DNA of 34,835 nucleotides. Origin: Spirochaetales bacterium (GTDB lineage: Bacteria; Spirochaetota; Spirochaetia; ARS1246). The position numbers and the translations under genes are program-made. Location of the stretch: the NCBI GenBank assembly GCA_002688185.1, contig NZCE01000013.1, forward strand, positions 1 to 34,835. Direction: 5' to 3'. Shown here one piece after another: positions 17,340-25,279 of the stretch. How positions within the stretch are numbered: position 1 is the first letter of the stretch; each line of letters starts with the position of its first letter. The notes beneath the pieces are model-generated. The model was not told the DNA's origin. It searched no databases and worked only from the letters and a program-made list of their open reading frames with translations.

Positions 17340-18473
17340 ATGACCTCACGAGAACGATTATTGACCGTCTTGCACGGAGAGCTACCCGATTGTGTGCCCG
17401 CGTGTCCGGATATCTCCAACATGGTTCCCTGCCGGCTCACCGGAAAGCCGTTTTGGGATATCTACGCGTTTAAGGATCCGCCACTCTGGAAAGCCCATAT
17501 CGATGCTCTCAAGTACTTCGACATAGACGGCGGTTTTGAGCTCTACGATTTTGGCCCGGTGGATCCGGTTGACGGAGACCGGACGCCAATCGAAGAACGC
17601 GTTGTCCATCGATACCCCGACGGTCGGTTCGTTACAATGAGATTTTCAACGGAGAGTGAAACATGGAGCCGCGAGGCAACGGTCTACACGGCCGACAACC
17701 CTCCGGCCTCCCACGTACTTCCGGAAAAGTTGGGTCTTCCTCGAGTGCCGGATTCGTGGGAACCACTCTCAGGCGCCAAAGCTTGGCCTGAAGGTATAGA
17801 GCTATGGAAGCTCATTCGTCGGGAGATCGGTGACCAGGGAGTTTTGGGCGTAAAAAGCGGCATGGGCACGGCGATGCTCTCAGGGCCGGACGATATCTAC
17901 GCATTCCATGACAATTCACGGCCTTTTTTTGAGCGTGCGGAGCGAACGATGGTGCATGTCGAACAGCGGATGAAACTCATTGCAGCCATGGACCCAAAGC
18001 CAGATTTTCTCCTGTGCGGCGGATCGGGTACGCTGGTGTTTCAGAGCCCTAAAATCGTGCGTGAGCTTATTCTCCCTATTCTCAAACTGACTACGGCTCT
18101 TGCCGCTGAAATCGGCGTTCCTACCCACGTGCATTCCTGTGGCCCCGAGGCAGAGCTTGTAAAAATGGCCGCCGAAGAGACTGACCTCACGGTAATCGAT
18201 CCCCTCGAAATATCGCCCATGGGTGATTGCTCGTTGGCCGAGCTAAAAACACGCTATGGCGATAAAATCGTACTGAAGGGAAACCTCCACACGACGCGGG
18301 TGATGCTCCACGGTTCAACCGATGAAGTAGCAAAAGCATGCAGAAGAGCGATTGATGATGCGGGCAAGAACGGCGGCTTTATCCTTTCCACCGGTGATCA
18401 ATGCGGCAGAGATACTCCTTTTGAAAATATACGAACCGTGGTAGGAACCGCGCGCACATACGGAAAATATTGA
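17340..18473 (+). CDS. UroD/MtaA-family protein (second copy)
   Basis: A 377-residue member of the uroporphyrinogen decarboxylase superfamily opening MTSRERLLTVLHGELPDCVP. His265-x-Cys267 (HVHSCG) and Cys355 (TGDQCGRDTP) form the zinc site of the MtaA-type methyltransferase branch. It is clearly diverged from the copy at 11534 but keeps the same ending TARTYGKY. It lies 65 bp after the DUF3604-like remnant and is convergent with the SelA-like gene. The substrate is unknown; methyl transfer to or from a corrinoid or thiol is inferred from the zinc ligands. Confidence 0.88.
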   Translation: MTSRERLLTVLHGELPDCVPACPDISNMVPCRLTGKPFWDIYAFKDPPLWKAHIDALKYFDIDGGFELYDFGPVDPVDGDRTPIEERVVHRYPDGRFVTMRFSTESETWSREATVYTADNPPASHVLPEKLGLPRVPDSWEPLSGAKAWPEGIELWKLIRREIGDQGVLGVKSGMGTAMLSGPDDIYAFHDNSRPFFERAERTMVHVEQRMKLIAAMDPKPDFLLCGGSGTLVFQSPKIVRELILPILKLTTALAAEIGVPTHVHSCGPEAELVKMAAEETDLTVIDPLEISPMGDCSLAELKTRYGDKIVLKGNLHTTRVMLHGSTDEVAKACRRAIDDAGKNGGFILSTGDQCGRDTPFENIRTVVGTARTYGKY

Positions 18474-18494
18474 AGGCACACATCGACTATTCCT

Positions 18495-19616
18495 TCACCC
18501 GGTCGCTCTCAAGATATCATCTATCCTGCGCGCGATAATTACCTCCTGCCCGGGCGCAAGGGTCTGTGGATTCACAAATACACCGTTGGCCCCCGCCGGG
18601 GCCAAAACGATGCCGGGCGTACCCGATTTTAGTTTTGCAAGAAGATCATCGCGCGTGAAGCCCAGTGCCTTTTCATCGAGGCGTATCTCCGCTCGGGGCA
18701 TCGGCTGCCCCGCCTCGTTTGGGAAGTTTCTTTCGACTGCAATTGCGTCCATTGCAGCAAGTGCTTCTATGACATACTGAACTTGCCGTTCATATAATGC
18801 CATCTGTTTTTGCTGATCCAGATCCAAATACCATCGAACAGCGGTCATAAGGCCGACAATTTCCTCTTTTCCGGCTTTCATCGGCCGTCCGATAAAAGGT
18901 CTTGGGCAGGCGTTAAAAGAACAGGCGTCGATAAGATCTGGGTTTCCAAGGATCAGCCCACTGCTCTGTGGACCTCGTAGCCCTTTCCCGCCGCTGAATA
19001 GCGCGAGGGAGGCGCCCATTTGCGTGAACCGCCAGAGGTTTTCAACCGGTGGAATCTGAGCCGCTGCATCGACGACCACTGGGACACCATGACTGTTGGC
19101 AATTTCAATCCCCTTCTCGAGTGGGATCTGTCCTTTCATAGTTGTAGGATTAAAAAAGTATAGGATCTCCACGGTTCGCTCATTTATAGCTTCTTCCAGA
19201 TCTATTGCTCCGGCGCCGTCTTCCGAGCCGATTTCGACAATGACCCCCCCGGCCTGCCGGACTGCAAAGTCGTAACTCACCCTACCCTTTTTATGGACAA
19301 TCACCTCGTTTTTCATGCCCTCGGTGAAGGGCAAGCGCGACCGTTTTTCCGGGTCCAGACCGGTGATACACGCGGCGGTGCTCAGGACCAAGCCGGCGGC
19401 TGCCCCGCATGAGACGTACGCGGCATCATTGTGCGTCCACTCAGCGATTCGTTGTCCGGCCTTTTTCTGAAGCTCATCGATATCCACATAATTCCGGGCG
19501 GCCTCTGCCATGGCGGCGGTCACCTGTTCCGGCATGAGTGACCCACCCAAAAACGTCACCGTGGCGTGCCCGTTGATTACCTTTTTTACTCCCAGCTCAT
19601 CGTAGATGTCGGGCAT
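18495..19616 (-). CDS. SelA-like PLP-dependent enzyme (DgaE-type ammonia-lyase family)
   Basis: A 373-residue fold-type I PLP enzyme resembling L-seryl-tRNA(Sec) selenium transferase but shorter and without the tRNA-binding N-terminus. Asp183 (VVVDAAAQIPP) binds the pyridine nitrogen, and Lys211 in FSGGKGLRGPQSSG forms the internal aldimine. Relatives such as D-glucosaminate-6-phosphate ammonia-lyase (DgaE) eliminate ammonia from amino-sugar acids. It is the last gene of a minus-strand run, 6 bp after an amidohydrolase of the sort that regularly accompanies this family. It should not be taken as the selenocysteine synthase of this organism. The exact substrate is unknown. Confidence 0.85.
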   Translation of the reverse strand: MPDIYDELGVKKVINGHATVTFLGGSLMPEQVTAAMAEAARNYVDIDELQKKAGQRIAEWTHNDAAYVSCGAAAGLVLSTAACITGLDPEKRSRLPFTEGMKNEVIVHKKGRVSYDFAVRQAGGVIVEIGSEDGAGAIDLEEAINERTVEILYFFNPTTMKGQIPLEKGIEIANSHGVPVVVDAAAQIPPVENLWRFTQMGASLALFSGGKGLRGPQSSGLILGNPDLIDACSFNACPRPFIGRPMKAGKEEIVGLMTAVRWYLDLDQQKQMALYERQVQYVIEALAAMDAIAVERNFPNEAGQPMPRAEIRLDEKALGFTRDDLLAKLKSGTPGIVLAPAGANGVFVNPQTLAPGQEVIIARRIDDILRATG

Positions 19617-19622
19617 AAATTA

Positions 19623-20834
19623 CTACCTCTTAATCTCCCAATAGGATGCCGGCGCTTGGGTCCAGTCGGGAAGCTTGAGACCACGAGGATCAAAGACGAC
19701 CTTTCCCGATCGTACCGTCATCATACATTCGAGAATTGCCGGTCCGGTCATTCTCGCCCCCCCACAATCGGCAAAACCAAACTCACCGTCTGACTGTCTA
19801 AGTACGGCGACGTCGGCTTCAGATCCAACGCTCAGGGAGCCCAATTCCGGATGACCAATCATCCTGGCGGGGATTATCGTCGATCTGGCTATCACCTCTT
19901 CGATTGGCATTCCCATGCTCAAATATTTGGACATTGTGTGTAGCATGCTGATTACCGGTCCATTTACGTTCGCCATGTGCAGGTCCGTACCCAATGAATC
20001 GGGGGGAAATCCGTGGTCTAGGGCCGGAACGGCATTACGAAACCAAAAGCTGGCGGCTCCGTGGCCAAGATCAAACCGGATACCGCGCTCTCTCGCCTCA
20101 AAAAGCAGGCTATTTGGTTTTCCATTACTATCCAGGACGGGAAACTGCTGCGCAAACACATGGGTGTGAATATCGCCGGGTCGTAGGCGTCGCAGAAGAT
20201 CCTGGTAAGATCGTTCCGGCGGTCTCGGCCAGAAATCGATCATCACCGGCTTGTGGCAAAGCTCCGCGGCCTCGAGCGCCATGTCGACGGATGTCCACGG
20301 TTGATGATCCGCATCCCACGGATTTTTTGTCCAATAGTGGGCCGACTTTATGCCGACAATCACGTCCGCAAAGAAACCGGCAATCTCTGCGGCTTTTTCT
20401 GGTACGAGATCCGCGGCATTCTGTTCGGATCGCCCGTCAACCATTCCAACTCTTGCGATGTTTACAAAGGCAAGAATGCGGACATGGGAGCTATCGATAC
20501 ACCGCTCTTTAAAGTCCTCAAAATTGGCCCACCCGCTGCTTCCGGCGTCCACCGTCGTAGTAACGCCCGAGCGAAACATATGTGCATCGGCATCCAGCCC
20601 GGTCACCTGGCTCGACGGGGTTGAATGGAAGGTATCCACATGGGCGTGTATGTCGAGGAGCCCGGGAACGACGTAAAAACCTTTTGCGGATATTCGCAGG
20701 GAGTCGTCGGGGGGAAGATCGAGTGCCACAGCGGCGATGCGCCCGTTGGATATTTTGACATCCATGACGTTGTCAATGTTGTTCAAAGGATCGATTACAC
20801 GGCCGCCCTCAAGGACAAAGCTATCCTTTTCCAT
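19623..20834 (-). CDS. Amidohydrolase/deacetylase-family metallohydrolase
   Basis: A 403-residue cyclic-amidohydrolase-fold enzyme. The N-terminal beta domain LEGGRVIDPLNNIDNVMDVKI is followed by the metal motif DIHAHVD, the VIVGIKSAHYW segment (candidate carboxylated Lys), DIHTHVF and a late GTDLHM Asp. This order matches the EF_0837-type family, which is genetically linked to SelA-like PLP enzymes. ATG 20834 is used (AAGGAAGG upstream); an upstream extension in the same frame runs antisense-like through the next gene and has no family similarity. Probably removes an N-acyl group or opens a ring before ammonia elimination by the downstream PLP enzyme. Confidence 0.87.
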   Translation of the reverse strand: MEKDSFVLEGGRVIDPLNNIDNVMDVKISNGRIAAVALDLPPDDSLRISAKGFYVVPGLLDIHAHVDTFHSTPSSQVTGLDADAHMFRSGVTTTVDAGSSGWANFEDFKERCIDSSHVRILAFVNIARVGMVDGRSEQNAADLVPEKAAEIAGFFADVIVGIKSAHYWTKNPWDADHQPWTSVDMALEAAELCHKPVMIDFWPRPPERSYQDLLRRLRPGDIHTHVFAQQFPVLDSNGKPNSLLFEARERGIRFDLGHGAASFWFRNAVPALDHGFPPDSLGTDLHMANVNGPVISMLHTMSKYLSMGMPIEEVIARSTIIPARMIGHPELGSLSVGSEADVAVLRQSDGEFGFADCGGARMTGPAILECMMTVRSGKVVFDPRGLKLPDWTQAPASYWEIKR

Positions 20835-20865
20835 CAAAATGCCTTCCTTTTTTGATTCCGATATG

Positions 20866-21387
20866 CTATTCCTGCAAGGCCTGCTGGTAGATAGCCGTGG
20901 AATAAAACTCGTAGGAGGCGGCTGTGTCCGGTACGTCCACGAGATGTACGGTAAAACGGGCAGGAACGCCATTTTCCGGAAGATATTCGCTAAAAAAACC
21001 TCGATACGCCTGTGCGTAGGCTTTGCGCAGACGTTCCAACTCCGCGGCGTAGCCGAGAGGGTCGACGAGAGGATTCGGCGATTTGGGTTGGCACCCAAAC
21101 GCGTGGACCTCAATAAAATCTATGCAAGTCAACGAGTTACAGATGCCCGCCTCTTGCAACCAAGTCTCCCAGCACTTGAAGACAAGGGGGATTTCTTTCT
21201 CAGGATCCATCGATACGAGCTCATCTAGATTGAGCACACCTTTGGCCGAATGGCCCCCGGTCAATCCGGAAAAATAGATCTTTAGGTCCCCGTCTGCCAG
21301 GGCCTCGGTTACGAGGGCGGACAACACCGGTTTTTCTCCCTGAAAGTAGTAGGTAAGTTTTCCCCGCTTTTTCACATTAAACGGCAT
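20866..21387 (-). CDS. Conserved-looking protein of unknown function
   Basis: A 173-residue soluble protein without signal peptide or membrane helix. It starts at ATG 21387, 7 nt after GGAGAG, rather than at the earlier in-frame codon at 21402. Features are FSGLTGGHSAKGVLNLDELV near the N-terminus, a CWETWLQEAG helix, and a DPLGYAAELERLRKAYAQAY amphipathic helix. I do not recognise the family. It lies between a DUF362 gene and an amidohydrolase with gaps of about 30 bp on each side, so it is probably a member of the same pathway. Confidence 0.7.
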   Translation of the reverse strand: MPFNVKKRGKLTYYFQGEKPVLSALVTEALADGDLKIYFSGLTGGHSAKGVLNLDELVSMDPEKEIPLVFKCWETWLQEAGICNSLTCIDFIEVHAFGCQPKSPNPLVDPLGYAAELERLRKAYAQAYRGFFSEYLPENGVPARFTVHLVDVPDTAASYEFYSTAIYQQALQE

Positions 21388-21416
21388 AATAACACTCTCC
21401 ATTTTTATTAGCAGAT

Positions 21417-22466
21417 TTATCTGGAAGTTATTGCATCATCCTCTACCTTATTAATCACTTGAAACGGCGGATCAATCTTCAGGGCGTCCACATCAGTACA
21501 TCGATCAAGGGCGCCATTCTTGACGGTATACACTCGCAGCCGTTCCAAGTCATTAATACCCAAACCGGCTTCCGCGGCAAGGCTGAGGTATATCAGCTTG
21601 CCTGGATCAAAACCCATGAGATAGCTGGCCACGCTATCCACAGCCACCATATTTGTGCCCCCGATGGCGAGTCCTACGCGAAAGTTCCGTCCCTGACGGA
21701 ACCCCGTACCATCTCTTCCCACTACCCCTTCTATCAGATTGAAGTGCGGAGTTGCTACTTGAGCCGTGTCTACAAGACGACGAGCCAATCCCTTTTGCCA
21801 AAGCCCATGCAACGTTGCGTCCATCCGCTCGTTTCCCCTCGCCTTAGTGTCGCGCATCTCCTCGGGCAACTCGAGCCAGGCCTGCCGACAGTAATGACGA
21901 TCAACGGTGTTGACCACTCCCATCAGGTTTTTCATGCACAGAGTAGTGATAGCGAGATTATGTGTTTTGAGCTTTGGTACGTTGATAAACACGGTGTCGG
22001 GACCGACAGCCAACCGGCTTACGTTTATGCGAGTATGGGCAAAAGCCTGAGGTACTTCCACTTTTACACAGTTATAGTCCGACGGGCACCGCAGCTTTGC
22101 GCCGGTAGCCTCAGCAACCTCTCCGTAGCCGGTTCCCTTCCAGTCCCTTGGCACGTTGTCGTCGCTGTTTCTTGGATCCTCGAGAAGGTAAACTCCTCGA
22201 GATCGGACACCGTGCTGGAGGAAATAGTCTATCATTCCATGGACAAAACCCGGGTGAGTGGTAATACCGCTATTTGGATCGGCATAACTCTCACCGATGG
22301 TAACGTTCGGCTTAATCACGAGCTTTTCACCATCAAGCTCAAATGCTATGGCCGATAAAACCCGATGCGATGCAAGCCTATAGTCCTCACCGCACACTGG
22401 ATTTGCCAATTCTGTTTTGCTGACAACGACCGCCGTTGGATCGCGGAACAGTGAATGTATTTTCAT
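21417..22466 (-). CDS. DUF362 domain protein
   Basis: A 349-residue protein with the core motif VFINVPKLKTHNLAITTLCMKNLMG, the recognised DUF362 signature, preceded by VIKPNVT and followed by an AVDSVASYLMG segment. No extra ferredoxin Cys clusters are present, unlike many DUF362 proteins. The biochemical role of the family is not settled. It is the third gene of the minus-strand run, 43 bp after the pyruvate-kinase-C-like gene. The start at 22466 has a weak GGAC ribosome site, which suggests coupling. Confidence 0.85.
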   Translation of the reverse strand: MKIHSLFRDPTAVVVSKTELANPVCGEDYRLASHRVLSAIAFELDGEKLVIKPNVTIGESYADPNSGITTHPGFVHGMIDYFLQHGVRSRGVYLLEDPRNSDDNVPRDWKGTGYGEVAEATGAKLRCPSDYNCVKVEVPQAFAHTRINVSRLAVGPDTVFINVPKLKTHNLAITTLCMKNLMGVVNTVDRHYCRQAWLELPEEMRDTKARGNERMDATLHGLWQKGLARRLVDTAQVATPHFNLIEGVVGRDGTGFRQGRNFRVGLAIGGTNMVAVDSVASYLMGFDPGKLIYLSLAAEAGLGINDLERLRVYTVKNGALDRCTDVDALKIDPPFQVINKVEDDAITSR

Positions 22467-22509
22467 CAGTCCTGCCTGAAACCTATTAGGCGCCTCCGTT
22501 TAGCATCGA

Positions 22510-23064
22510 TTATGTGCGAGGTTTGCAGAGTATTTCCAGAAATCGGGTGTCGAAAAAGGTCTGTGTATTCGTCGCCTTTATGACTGCGGCGCTGTCAGCC
22601 CCCTGCCCACTTCCGCCAATAGCAATCACCTGGGTGCCTGGCTTAATTATTCCGGCATCGGTTGCCATGCAGGTGATTTCGGCGGCCACCTTTACCCCCT
22701 GGCTAAACAATCTCAACACATGGGCAATGATCTCATCGGATTGAATTGTGCTGAACTTGTTTCGCACTGCCCTTCCCAACATGCCAAAAGCATGACCGGC
22801 GGAGAGAATCTTTGCGTTCCCCTCCTCGATGACGCGCCGGTACTCCGGTTCCATCCTATCGGATTGCAGACCATTGACCACGGTTACGCTACAACCGGCA
22901 AAAATCTCTACCGCCCTTGCCCCGGTAAACCCGGAGTACGATGCAACGATTATATCTTTGATACCCAAGGCATCGGCACGCTCCTTAGCGATGGAAAGAG
23001 CCGCATCCGTATTCTCTCTCCCGCCTTTTTCAAAATACACGGTTTTTGATTCGGTCGTTCCCAT
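22510..23064 (-). CDS. Stand-alone pyruvate kinase C-terminal (alpha/beta) domain protein
   Basis: A 184-residue protein made only of the alpha/beta domain found at the C-terminus of pyruvate kinase: IIVASYSGFTGARAVEIF, then KILSAGHAFG, a central helix with ITCMATDAGIIKPGTQVIAIGGSGQGADSA. No catalytic barrel is present, so it cannot be a pyruvate kinase. Such stand-alone proteins occur beside DUF362-type or catabolic genes in anaerobes, and the domain may bind a small effector or phosphosugar. GGAGA lies 8 nt before the ATG. It is followed closely by the DUF362 gene. Confidence 0.85.
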   Translation of the reverse strand: MGTTESKTVYFEKGGRENTDAALSIAKERADALGIKDIIVASYSGFTGARAVEIFAGCSVTVVNGLQSDRMEPEYRRVIEEGNAKILSAGHAFGMLGRAVRNKFSTIQSDEIIAHVLRLFSQGVKVAAEITCMATDAGIIKPGTQVIAIGGSGQGADSAAVIKATNTQTFFDTRFLEILCKPRT

Positions 23065-23140
23065 TTCCTCTGTCTCCTTGATAAGCCCACTTGTTCTCTA
23101 TCCATTATATAGCCTGAGGGTGCGAGTGCGGTAGATCGCA

Positions 23141-24082
23141 TCAAACCGGCGCCGGCGCGCCCCTCAGATCACAGTCAAATCTAAGGAGGTACGGCCACTC
23201 TCTCTGTGTTCGGACATCCTGACAGAGACCCCACCGGATGCCGGGCCCGGAACTTTCCCGCCATCTGTCCTCTCGGTACGGGCCGGGGGCGCTCGGTGGA
23301 TCTATCGATCGTATCCGTTCAAACTTCATGCCGTCCATGCTGTACTGCAATGTGCTGCCTTCCGGACCCACCGGCGCCATGAGGGCCGCAACTCCGTCTC
23401 CATGTGGCCAAACGCAGACTTCATGGCCGCTTTCAATCACCGGATTCTCCTCACACTTTCTGAACGGCCCTTCAGGACTATCGGAAAACGCCACTCCCAT
23501 CATGGTTTCACCCGGCGTACCTCCCAATTGCCGGCCCTTGAAATACATCCAATACATTCCTTCTCTTTTTATCAGGCAGGCATCGTCAACTCGATGGCTG
23601 TCAAAAAGGCTAGGATCATCTCGCGTCCTGAGCAACGGCGTCTCGCCTATCCGTACCCAAGGCCCGCCGGGAGAATCGGATACCGCCGCTCCTATGGCCG
23701 TCTTGGTTCCCTGCGGTCCGCCGTTATCGTTTGTAAACGGCTCGGCCACCGCCGTATAGTAGAGGAAAAATCGTTCAGATCCACCGGGTTCGCCCTCCTC
23801 AACAAGAATTGTCGGCGTGAATACCCCGTGCTCGTCCCACGAGCCTCGAGGGCCTTTCGAAATTGCCTCATCTCTTTCAATCCATTCGTGGCCGTCAACA
23901 GAAGTGGCGTGCCAGACGGATGCGGCGTACCCGCTACTGTCATTCGTGGATCTCGAGTACCATGCATGGTAGTTGCCGCCGGAATAAACTACCGGGCTAG
24001 GATCCCTCCTTGTGACGCCCTCCTCAAATGCGATAGCGGTCTTGTACGTGAATCCTGCAAAACTCGGGAACAGGTGACTCAC
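23141..24082 (-). CDS. Five-bladed beta-propeller glycosidase-like protein (GH43/GH117-like)
   Basis: A 313-residue protein built from repeated Trp/Tyr-rich blades: DPSPVVYSGGNYHAWYSR, ERFFLYYTAVAEPF, VDDACLIKREGMYWMYFKG and MGVAFSDSPEGPF. An Asp near the start (RRDPSP), an Asp in the VDDACL blade and His in ESGHEVCVWPHGDG are plausible catalytic or metal residues, as in GH43 and GH117. No signal peptide is seen. Translation starts at GTG 24082 with an ideal AGGAGG 5 nt upstream. It is the first gene of the minus-strand run. Which GH family it belongs to is uncertain; the substrate might be an anhydro- or deoxy-sugar glycoside. Confidence 0.72.
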   Translation of the reverse strand: MSHLFPSFAGFTYKTAIAFEEGVTRRDPSPVVYSGGNYHAWYSRSTNDSSGYAASVWHATSVDGHEWIERDEAISKGPRGSWDEHGVFTPTILVEEGEPGGSERFFLYYTAVAEPFTNDNGGPQGTKTAIGAAVSDSPGGPWVRIGETPLLRTRDDPSLFDSHRVDDACLIKREGMYWMYFKGRQLGGTPGETMMGVAFSDSPEGPFRKCEENPVIESGHEVCVWPHGDGVAALMAPVGPEGSTLQYSMDGMKFERIRSIDPPSAPGPYREDRWRESSGPGIRWGLCQDVRTQREWPYLLRFDCDLRGAPAPV

Positions 24083-24177
24083 TATATCCTCCTCTCATTG
24101 CGGGCGGCTGTTGCGCTGCCCGAGATATAATAGCATGATTATCTCAAACCTCGCCGACATATTGGAGAAAGAATCCG

Positions 24178-25248
24178 ATGGTTAGACATTCTGAGCCCGT
24201 CAAAAAGTATCTTGATCGACTGTATAGAGAGGACAGGCGAGAGTTTGCCTGTAGGGCAAAAACGCCCGCTGAGTTTGCCGATTGGCAAAATCCGGCTCGG
24301 GACACATTACGGACACTTCTCGGCATCGATCGTATTGCAGAGGAAGTCGCCGGCTACGAGGTTGTCGCAGATATTTCGCCTGATAGGGAGGGAATGGACG
24401 GGTATCACCGGAGGCGAGGCTGGATCGAGACGGAGCCCGGGGTCCGGCAGCGGCTTTGGCTGCTGAAGCCGGAAGGCGACGGTCCATTCCCACTTGCTGT
24501 CACTCCCCATGGCCACGAGGACGGGGACACGTATGCCGGCATCTGGCATGATGAGGGGAGTCGGAAGAAAATAGAAAACGAAGATCAAGATGTTGCGGTT
24601 CAAGCGGTAAAAAGAGGATTTCTGACCATCGCCCCGGCCACCCGCGGGATAGGCGCCAATCCGAATAGTTTCAAAATCGAGGACATTGCAAATCGGCACG
24701 GCGGTCAGGACTGCCTCTGTCATAACTGGCAGGTGATTTTGACGGGACGCTCCATGATGGGGGAGCGCGTCTGGGACCTCATGAAAATACTCGATTGGGC
24801 ACTCGGGTTACCCGATGTAGACGGTGGTACGGTTCTACTCACGGGCAATTCGGGAGGCGGAATGGCTACGATGCACACCGCCGCGGTGGACGATCGTGTA
24901 ACCATGGCGGTTCCATGTTGCTCATACAACAATTACATAAGCCCGCACGGCACTATGCGGCACTGTCCGTGCAACGCCATTCCGGGCATTTTTGACTTTG
25001 GAGAGTACTGGGATGTGGCAGGTTTGGTGGCCCCCCGGCACTTGCTTACGATAAACGGCAAGCTTGATTCTCTCCATCCGGTGGAAGAGGTCGATCATGC
25101 CGTGTCACGTCTCCGGGCAATTTATGCCGCGTCCGGATATTCGGACCGGTATGATCATCGATTTGGGGACGGTGGACATCGCTTCTTTGCCGACTTGATG
25201 TGGCCGTGGGTTGGCGACGGCATCATTTTGGCTACAGCACGGCGGTGA
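24178..25248 (+). CDS. Alpha/beta hydrolase, acetylxylan-esterase-like
   Basis: A 356-residue cytoplasmic esterase of the Abhydrolase_7/CE7-like kind. The nucleophile elbow is GNSGGG (Ser225), the acid is Asp297 in INGKLDSLHP, and the base is His334 in GDGGHRFF. An N-terminal helical cap (about 1-80) with YLDRLYREDRREFACRAKTP precedes the core. HGHEDGDTY lies at the oxyanion-loop position. GGAGAAAG precedes the ATG. It is divergent from the propeller gene and upstream of the solute-binding gene. Likely removes acyl groups from imported sugars. Confidence 0.85.
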   Translation: MVRHSEPVKKYLDRLYREDRREFACRAKTPAEFADWQNPARDTLRTLLGIDRIAEEVAGYEVVADISPDREGMDGYHRRRGWIETEPGVRQRLWLLKPEGDGPFPLAVTPHGHEDGDTYAGIWHDEGSRKKIENEDQDVAVQAVKRGFLTIAPATRGIGANPNSFKIEDIANRHGGQDCLCHNWQVILTGRSMMGERVWDLMKILDWALGLPDVDGGTVLLTGNSGGGMATMHTAAVDDRVTMAVPCCSYNNYISPHGTMRHCPCNAIPGIFDFGEYWDVAGLVAPRHLLTINGKLDSLHPVEEVDHAVSRLRAIYAASGYSDRYDHRFGDGGHRFFADLMWPWVGDGIILATARR

Positions 25249-25279
25249 GGATGTTCAATAATACCTTTCTGGAGGAAGT

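Noticed and set aside
18495..19616. SelA-like gene as the organism's selenocysteine synthase, explaining the nearby selenoproteins
   Set aside because: It lacks the SelA N-terminal tRNA-binding region, is about 90 residues too short, and lies with its usual amidohydrolase partner. It belongs to the DgaE-type lyase group.
19623..21113. Longer amidohydrolase with a 93-residue N-terminal extension
   Set aside because: The extension is the complement-frame shadow of the next gene, rich in Arg/Ser/Pro. A normal ribosome site and family start are at 20834.
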